Translations under genes and position numbers: made by a program
Shown here: positions 15,268 to 19,340 of the stretch, piece after piece
Layout of the letters: each line of letters starts with the position of its first letter
Position numbering within the stretch: the first letter of the stretch is position 1
The notes under the pieces: model-generated
The model's input: the letters and a program-made list of their open reading frames with translations, nothing else
Databases searched by the model: none
What the model was told of the DNA's origin: nothing
NCBI GenBank assembly: GCA_018691995.1
Contig: JABHJM010000085.1
Span: 1 to 19,340, forward strand
Direction of reading: 5' to 3'
DNA from: Candidatus Iainarchaeum sp.
Lineage (GTDB): Archaea > Iainarchaeota > Iainarchaeia > Iainarchaeales > JAAZKV01
DNA length: 19,340 bases

Positions 15268-15289
15268 TCGGAACAAAAGTAACGGAACT

Positions 15290-16531
15290 GTGAGTGCCGT
15301 TAAAAAAAGGGTGTGGCCAAAAGTGGAAAATATATTCGAGCAACAATTAACAAAAAGTACTGTTTTTTTAAACAAAGATATTATCTCAGCACACTACATT
15401 CCTGAAAAACTACCCTTTCGTGAGAAACAAATTGGTGAAGTTACTCAAGGGCTTGGCGCAGTTGCCAATAATGCAAAACCGAATAATTTTTTTATTTATG
15501 GAAAAACAGGAACTGGAAAAACATCCACTGTAAAACATGTTCTTGAACAACTCGATGATTTTGTTTCAAAAAGAAATTTACCAGTGAGTTCATGTTATGT
15601 TAATAGTCGAAGTCATCCTTCAAAATACAAAGTATTGTTAAAAGCTCTACGAAGTTTTTATCCAGAAAAAGATTTTTTAGGTTATAGTGCAAGTTTTGTT
15701 TATGAAAAATTATTATCATTTGCAAATGAAAATGCAGCACATTTAATTTTAGTGCTTGATGAGATTGATAAAATAAAAGATGTTGATGAATTGATGTATT
15801 CCCTGTCAAGGGGAAATGATGAATTGACAAGTGGTTCAATTACTATAATTGGAATTAGCAATAATTTAACTTTTAAAGAAAAACTTGATCCGAGAACAAA
15901 AAGTTCTCTTTGTGAACGAGAAATGGTTTTTGATCCTTATAATGCAACAGAATTACAAAAAATATTACAAGAAAGATGTGACAAAGCTTTCAAAGAAGAT
16001 TCTGTTACCCCTGGTGCTATTTCTTTAGCAGCTGCTCTTGCTGCACAAGAATCAGGAGACGCAAGAACTGCAGTAATGTTAATGCAAAGAGCTGGAGAAA
16101 TTGCTGACATGGATGAAACAATGATTGTCGATGATGTTAAGGTTGAAAAAGCAAAAGCCAGTGTTGAAGAAGAAATAATTTTATCAATGATTTCTACGTT
16201 GCCTCAACAACAACAACTTGTACTTTATGCAATTAGTCAACTTTCTCTATCGACACATGGTTTTACAAAAGTAAATGGAGAAGTTGAAAAAGGAGTAATG
16301 TTTTCTGGAGAAATATTTGAAGCATACTTACAATTAGCAAAAAAGTTCGATGTTAGAACTATTACATCTAGATGGTTTCGTCAATATATTAATGAACTTG
16401 AAATGTATGGTTTAATCCTTGTTACAAGTTCTGGAAAAGGTGTTAAGGGTCAAACAAGACTTATCAAACTTGGGTTTGACGCGGGAAAAATAAAATCTGC
16501 ACTTGAAAAAGAATTAATGAAAGCGTTTTAG
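15290..16531 (+). CDS. cdc6: Orc1/Cdc6 replication initiator
   Basis: The 413-aa AAA+ protein has all initiator motifs: LPFREKQI (41-48), Walker A GKTGTGKT (71-78), Walker B LVLDEID (154-160), sensor 1 IGISNN (187-192), and sensor 2 GDART (256-260) with Arg259. These are followed by a winged-helix DNA-binding region (about 290-400). Archaeal Orc1/Cdc6 binds origin repeats and loads the MCM helicase. The start is GTG; the frame is closed upstream by a TAA at 15257-15259 and has no ATG near, and TATTATTA lies 30 nt before it. The last four bases overlap the convergent Nudix gene. It is divergent from sepF and next to the DP2 polymerase gene, an arrangement like the origin region of some Euryarchaeota. 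Length is normal (about 400 aa) and motifs are intact. Confidence 0.93.
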   Translation: MSAVKKRVWPKVENIFEQQLTKSTVFLNKDIISAHYIPEKLPFREKQIGEVTQGLGAVANNAKPNNFFIYGKTGTGKTSTVKHVLEQLDDFVSKRNLPVSSCYVNSRSHPSKYKVLLKALRSFYPEKDFLGYSASFVYEKLLSFANENAAHLILVLDEIDKIKDVDELMYSLSRGNDELTSGSITIIGISNNLTFKEKLDPRTKSSLCEREMVFDPYNATELQKILQERCDKAFKEDSVTPGAISLAAALAAQESGDARTAVMLMQRAGEIADMDETMIVDDVKVEKAKASVEEEIILSMISTLPQQQQLVLYAISQLSLSTHGFTKVNGEVEKGVMFSGEIFEAYLQLAKKFDVRTITSRWFRQYINELEMYGLILVTSSGKGVKGQTRLIKLGFDAGKIKSALEKELMKAF

Positions 16532-16929
16532 AATTTTTCAAGTAAATCCATTAACGATTTTCTATCTTGACCATACCAATACACTTTTTCAAAGAATTTT
16601 TCTTTAGAAAGCCATTTGAATTCAATGTGTTCTTCACTCAAAACAGGGTCTTTTTCTTTTACTAAAACAAAAAATACTTTTTCATGAGCGTCTTCATTCC
16701 ATTGTCGACAATGATAATCAAAAACTACTCTAGAGTCTTCTATTTTTAAAACTTCAAGATCTGTTTCTTCTTTAATCTCCCTCAAAGCTGCTTCTTCAAA
16801 GGATTCTTCTTTTTCAACACCGCCAGTTACAACATACCATTCATCCAAAAGCATTACTTTTTTATTCATTTTAAGAATTAAATAATTATCTTTATCAGAC
16901 TTGATTAATGCAAAAATCTTATCCCCCAT
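16528..16929 (-). CDS. Nudix hydrolase (MutT-like)
   Basis: The 133-aa protein contains a Nudix box at residues 36-58: G36, E42, R50-E51 and E54-E55 are all in the required places of the pattern Gx5Ex7REUxEExGU. Only the late Gly is replaced, by Asp57. The catalytic metal-binding glutamates are therefore intact. Such enzymes hydrolyse nucleoside diphosphates linked to another group, for example damaged dNTPs, NDP-sugars or dinucleotides; the substrate cannot be told from the sequence. The start is fixed by AGTGAG (plus-strand 16935-16940), which overlaps the DP2 stop, 5 nt before ATG. The gene is thus coupled to polymerase DP2, which fits but does not prove a nucleotide-pool cleaning role. 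Its end overlaps the end of orc1/cdc6 by 4 bp. Confidence 0.88.
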   Translation of the reverse strand: MGDKIFALIKSDKDNYLILKMNKKVMLLDEWYVVTGGVEKEESFEEAALREIKEETDLEVLKIEDSRVVFDYHCRQWNEDAHEKVFFVLVKEKDPVLSEEHIEFKWLSKEKFFEKVYWYGQDRKSLMDLLEKF

Positions 16930-16938
16930 ATTTACTCA

Positions 16939-19340
16939 CTAAACAAAATCAAATAGTCCTTTTTGTGTTATTTTTTCATTCATGAATACAGAATCAATTT
17001 CTTTTTCTATCATGTCAAGACGTTGAATTAGATAATCAGATAAGTGTTCTTGACGTGCAAGATTTTGAGCAATTTTCAAATACTTTCTAACTGAACCTTG
17101 ATGAATTGTTAGAATTACTTTGTCACGTCCACACTTATAACATTTTCCACTAAGTGGAATTCTTCTATATTTTTCATTACAATGAGTACATCTAAAACTT
17201 TGTCTTGAAAATGCTCTTGCATTTCCAATTATATCCGGCATAAAGTGTGAACCCATTACTCTTTCAAGACAATCTTTTGCATCAACTGCCATAATCTTTT
17301 TTTGCAACTTGTTTTGGCTAGTTATTTTGTCTTCCATTGATTTTAATTGAACATACATGCTTTTTTTTGGACCTTCATCAAAAATTTCTGTATCATGAGT
17401 AAAACCAATATTAGTATATTGTTCTTTTGTATCAATAACATTATCCACTATTTTTATATCGTCAATAAATGGTTCACAAATTCCACTTGCTTTTTGGTAA
17501 AAACTTAAAGGATACCTTGAACATATTTCCATATTGTAAACTTCATCATCAACTTCGCGTGGGTTTACAATAGTTGAGAATACAACTGGAGCATCCATTT
17601 TTCCACCATTTCTATTTGCTAAATATTTAAGTGAAAAATTTAGTAATCCATCCATTAGCATTAATACCGAATCTTGGTCTCCGTCAACGTTTCTTCTTTT
17701 TGCACAAACCCAAAATGGGTGCCCAAAACCAAGTCTTGCTTTTGTGTAACCAATTACTCTTGAGGTTACTGCAGCCGAAGTATGTGGAGCTAAACCAAGA
17801 AGTAACGCTCCAATTAAATCTTCTTTTGTTTTTGCATTATAAAATGGTTTTTTTCCATAAAATTTTTCAAGTTCATCATCAACAAATTTGCTCACTTCAA
17901 GCATCCACCCTCCACAATCATCATTGACAATTATGTCTTGTGGAAATATTTCAAGAAGTTGTTCATCGAATTCAAGCATTGCGCCTAAGTAATCTTTTTC
18001 ATAACCAAGTTCTTTTGCTTTTTCAACACTCATGTTTATTTCTTTTGGTTTGAAATGAGTTATTGTTGCATTTAAGAGTTCATATCTACTTGTCCCATCA
18101 CGAAAGATATGCACATTATGTCTTGCTCGAAGAATTCCTTTTTCAAGAGGTTCAACTTCTTTTGCGTCACTTATCATCCCCTTAACTCCTTTTATCAAAG
18201 AGGGAAGTGGAACTCTTAGATTACTTTTTGCATTTGCTAGTTCTGTTCGTAAATCAATTTCATGTCGCCCATAAGATACGGTTTCTTTTCCACATTTTGG
18301 ACAATTTTCTGCTGCGAAACTTTCTTTACATTCTCTACAAAATTTTAATAATTTTGTTCGTTCCCCGCATTCTGGACAACTTGCAAAATGAATTTTCTTT
18401 TTACATTTTTTACAAAAATATTCAGCCAATTCAATTTCAATTTTTCCCTTTTCATTATTATTCATATCCACTGCACGATTTATGCTTTTTGTACTTCCTC
18501 CGCTTAATCCAATTGGAAATAAAACATGAGGATTTCCTTTCATTTCTCTTCTTTTTGCTTGTTCTGGCCGACCCATCCTTGCTCCAATAAACGATCCGCC
18601 TTTATCACGGATCATCATTCCAGAAATTTCAGAAAGATATTCTAATGGATCTTCTTTTTTGCTTGTCTTTTTTTCTTTTAATGAAAATGTTTCTTCAATG
18701 CTTTTTGCAAATTCATCAATTACAATTGTTTCTTTTTCTATTTTATGAGGCAATCCAATTCTTTCTAAAAAGATTTTTGCTTCAAAATCTTTTTCAAGAA
18801 CGATTTTTCCATCTTCAAATTTTGCAGACAATAAAAAGTTATGTAGCATTATTATTTCTTTTCCATTTAATGCTTTATAATAATGTAAATATTTTGGATG
18901 TAATGCAATACCTAATTTTTTTGAAATAAGTAATGCTTCTTCTTCGCCAACTTCAAGAGGATTTTTTAGAACTTTTTCAAGTTTAAGTTCCTTTAATGCA
19001 TTAGTTTTTTTCTTAACAATCTCTTCAAGTTCAAGCCCCCACCACTCTTCACAGTATCCTGGCGGAATTAATGGGTGTGCACTTTTTCTAAAATCCCCAT
19101 ATGAAGCAAGCAAGTCTCCAATGTAAATAATTTTTTCAAGATTCGCTTTTATCGCCTCTGCTTTTTCAACAGAATTAACTCTTAACACTTCTCCATCGTT
19201 TAGCATCACAATTGGCCCATCAATGGTGTTGCATGGAAAAAATTGTGTTGCTTTTCCTGGTCTTTCAATTTTTCCGTGCGTACCAACTGCAATAAATTCA
19301 TCAAACATAATCATTCCGGCGGGATTAATTGCTTTTGCCA
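16939..19340 (-). CDS. polC: DNA polymerase D large subunit DP2 (partial; 5' end outside window)
   Basis: This is the catalytic subunit of the archaeal family D replicative polymerase. The open frame continues past the first Met in the window (19314) to the edge, with AKAINPAG just before it, matching internal DP2 sequence; about 800 of the usual 1100-1300 residues are present. Landmarks: GTHGKIERPGKA near the start, DKGGSFIGARMGRPE (about 18608-18563), a double Cys-rich zinc region (about 18410-18290), and the catalytic loop NVDGDQD (17671-17691). Its first two Asp correspond to the metal-binding pair shown in Pyrococcus DP2 (NCDGDED there). LMDGLLNF follows, then a C-terminal zinc site (CTHC...CYKC). 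The last residues QKGLFDFV form a PCNA-interacting peptide. No intein is present in the visible part. It is followed at 9 bp by a Nudix gene. Confidence 0.94.
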   Translation of the reverse strand, partial: AKAINPAGMIMFDEFIAVGTHGKIERPGKATQFFPCNTIDGPIVMLNDGEVLRVNSVEKAEAIKANLEKIIYIGDLLASYGDFRKSAHPLIPPGYCEEWWGLELEEIVKKKTNALKELKLEKVLKNPLEVGEEEALLISKKLGIALHPKYLHYYKALNGKEIIMLHNFLLSAKFEDGKIVLEKDFEAKIFLERIGLPHKIEKETIVIDEFAKSIEETFSLKEKKTSKKEDPLEYLSEISGMMIRDKGGSFIGARMGRPEQAKRREMKGNPHVLFPIGLSGGSTKSINRAVDMNNNEKGKIEIELAEYFCKKCKKKIHFASCPECGERTKLLKFCRECKESFAAENCPKCGKETVSYGRHEIDLRTELANAKSNLRVPLPSLIKGVKGMISDAKEVEPLEKGILRARHNVHIFRDGTSRYELLNATITHFKPKEINMSVEKAKELGYEKDYLGAMLEFDEQLLEIFPQDIIVNDDCGGWMLEVSKFVDDELEKFYGKKPFYNAKTKEDLIGALLLGLAPHTSAAVTSRVIGYTKARLGFGHPFWVCAKRRNVDGDQDSVLMLMDGLLNFSLKYLANRNGGKMDAPVVFSTIVNPREVDDEVYNMEICSRYPLSFYQKASGICEPFIDDIKIVDNVIDTKEQYTNIGFTHDTEIFDEGPKKSMYVQLKSMEDKITSQNKLQKKIMAVDAKDCLERVMGSHFMPDIIGNARAFSRQSFRCTHCNEKYRRIPLSGKCYKCGRDKVILTIHQGSVRKYLKIAQNLARQEHLSDYLIQRLDMIEKEIDSVFMNEKITQKGLFDFV

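Noticed and set aside
16528..16929. Inactive Nudix protein because the box Gly is Asp57
   Set aside because: All catalytic Glu and Arg positions of the box are present and this Gly position is known to vary.
16939..19340. Intein inside DP2, as in several archaea
   Set aside because: The visible frame runs from motif to motif without an insertion; only the missing N-terminal part cannot be judged.
1..19340. CRISPR arrays, insertion sequences, integrases or phage genes
   Set aside because: No regularly spaced repeats, transposase motifs or phage structural genes were seen; gene content is housekeeping plus surface proteins.

Overview
The window is A+T-rich (about two-thirds A+T by eye) and archaeal. 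It carries an Orc1/Cdc6 initiator, the large subunit DP2 of the archaea-specific polymerase D, a Hel308 helicase and an archaeal-type SepF. TATA boxes sit at a fixed distance from start codons, and internal operon genes use GGTGA/AGTGA-type Shine-Dalgarno sites. The compact layout, low GC and very large lineage-specific surface proteins suggest a DPANN-type archaeon (Woesearchaeota/Pacearchaeota-like). That placement is inference; no rRNA is present to confirm it.

Layout. Positions 1-198 hold the 3' end of an unrecognised gene. Positions 199-606 are a gene-poor stretch with a strong TATA box, a stable hairpin that begins where transcription should start, and two doubtful small ORFs. From 607 to 4423 four separately promoted + strand genes follow: a small conserved protein, an NDP-sugar-type nucleotidyltransferase, Hel308 and a GrpB-family protein. 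Positions 4470-13969 form a tightly coupled three-gene operon of giant cell-surface/secreted proteins (1772, 562 and 829 aa). Its members are one protein with an N-terminal membrane anchor, one with a signal peptide and C-terminal anchor, and one with a signal peptide and no anchor. They probably build one extracellular structure.

Positions 13975-15133 (- strand) encode SepF followed by a translationally coupled, tail-anchored cytoplasmic protein with an internally duplicated domain. This is a candidate new division-site partner. A 156-bp divergent gap separates sepF from orc1/cdc6 (15290-16531, +) and is a candidate regulatory or origin region. The right end (- strand) holds polymerase D large subunit DP2, cut by the window edge, followed by a Nudix hydrolase whose end overlaps the end of orc1. 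Initiator and replicative polymerase therefore lie side by side, as in some other archaea where this marks the origin region.

The points most worth following up are the SepF partner, the three-component surface apparatus with a possible C-type-lectin-like module, the 30-nt TATA-to-start spacing and the small hairpin RNA candidate at its left end.
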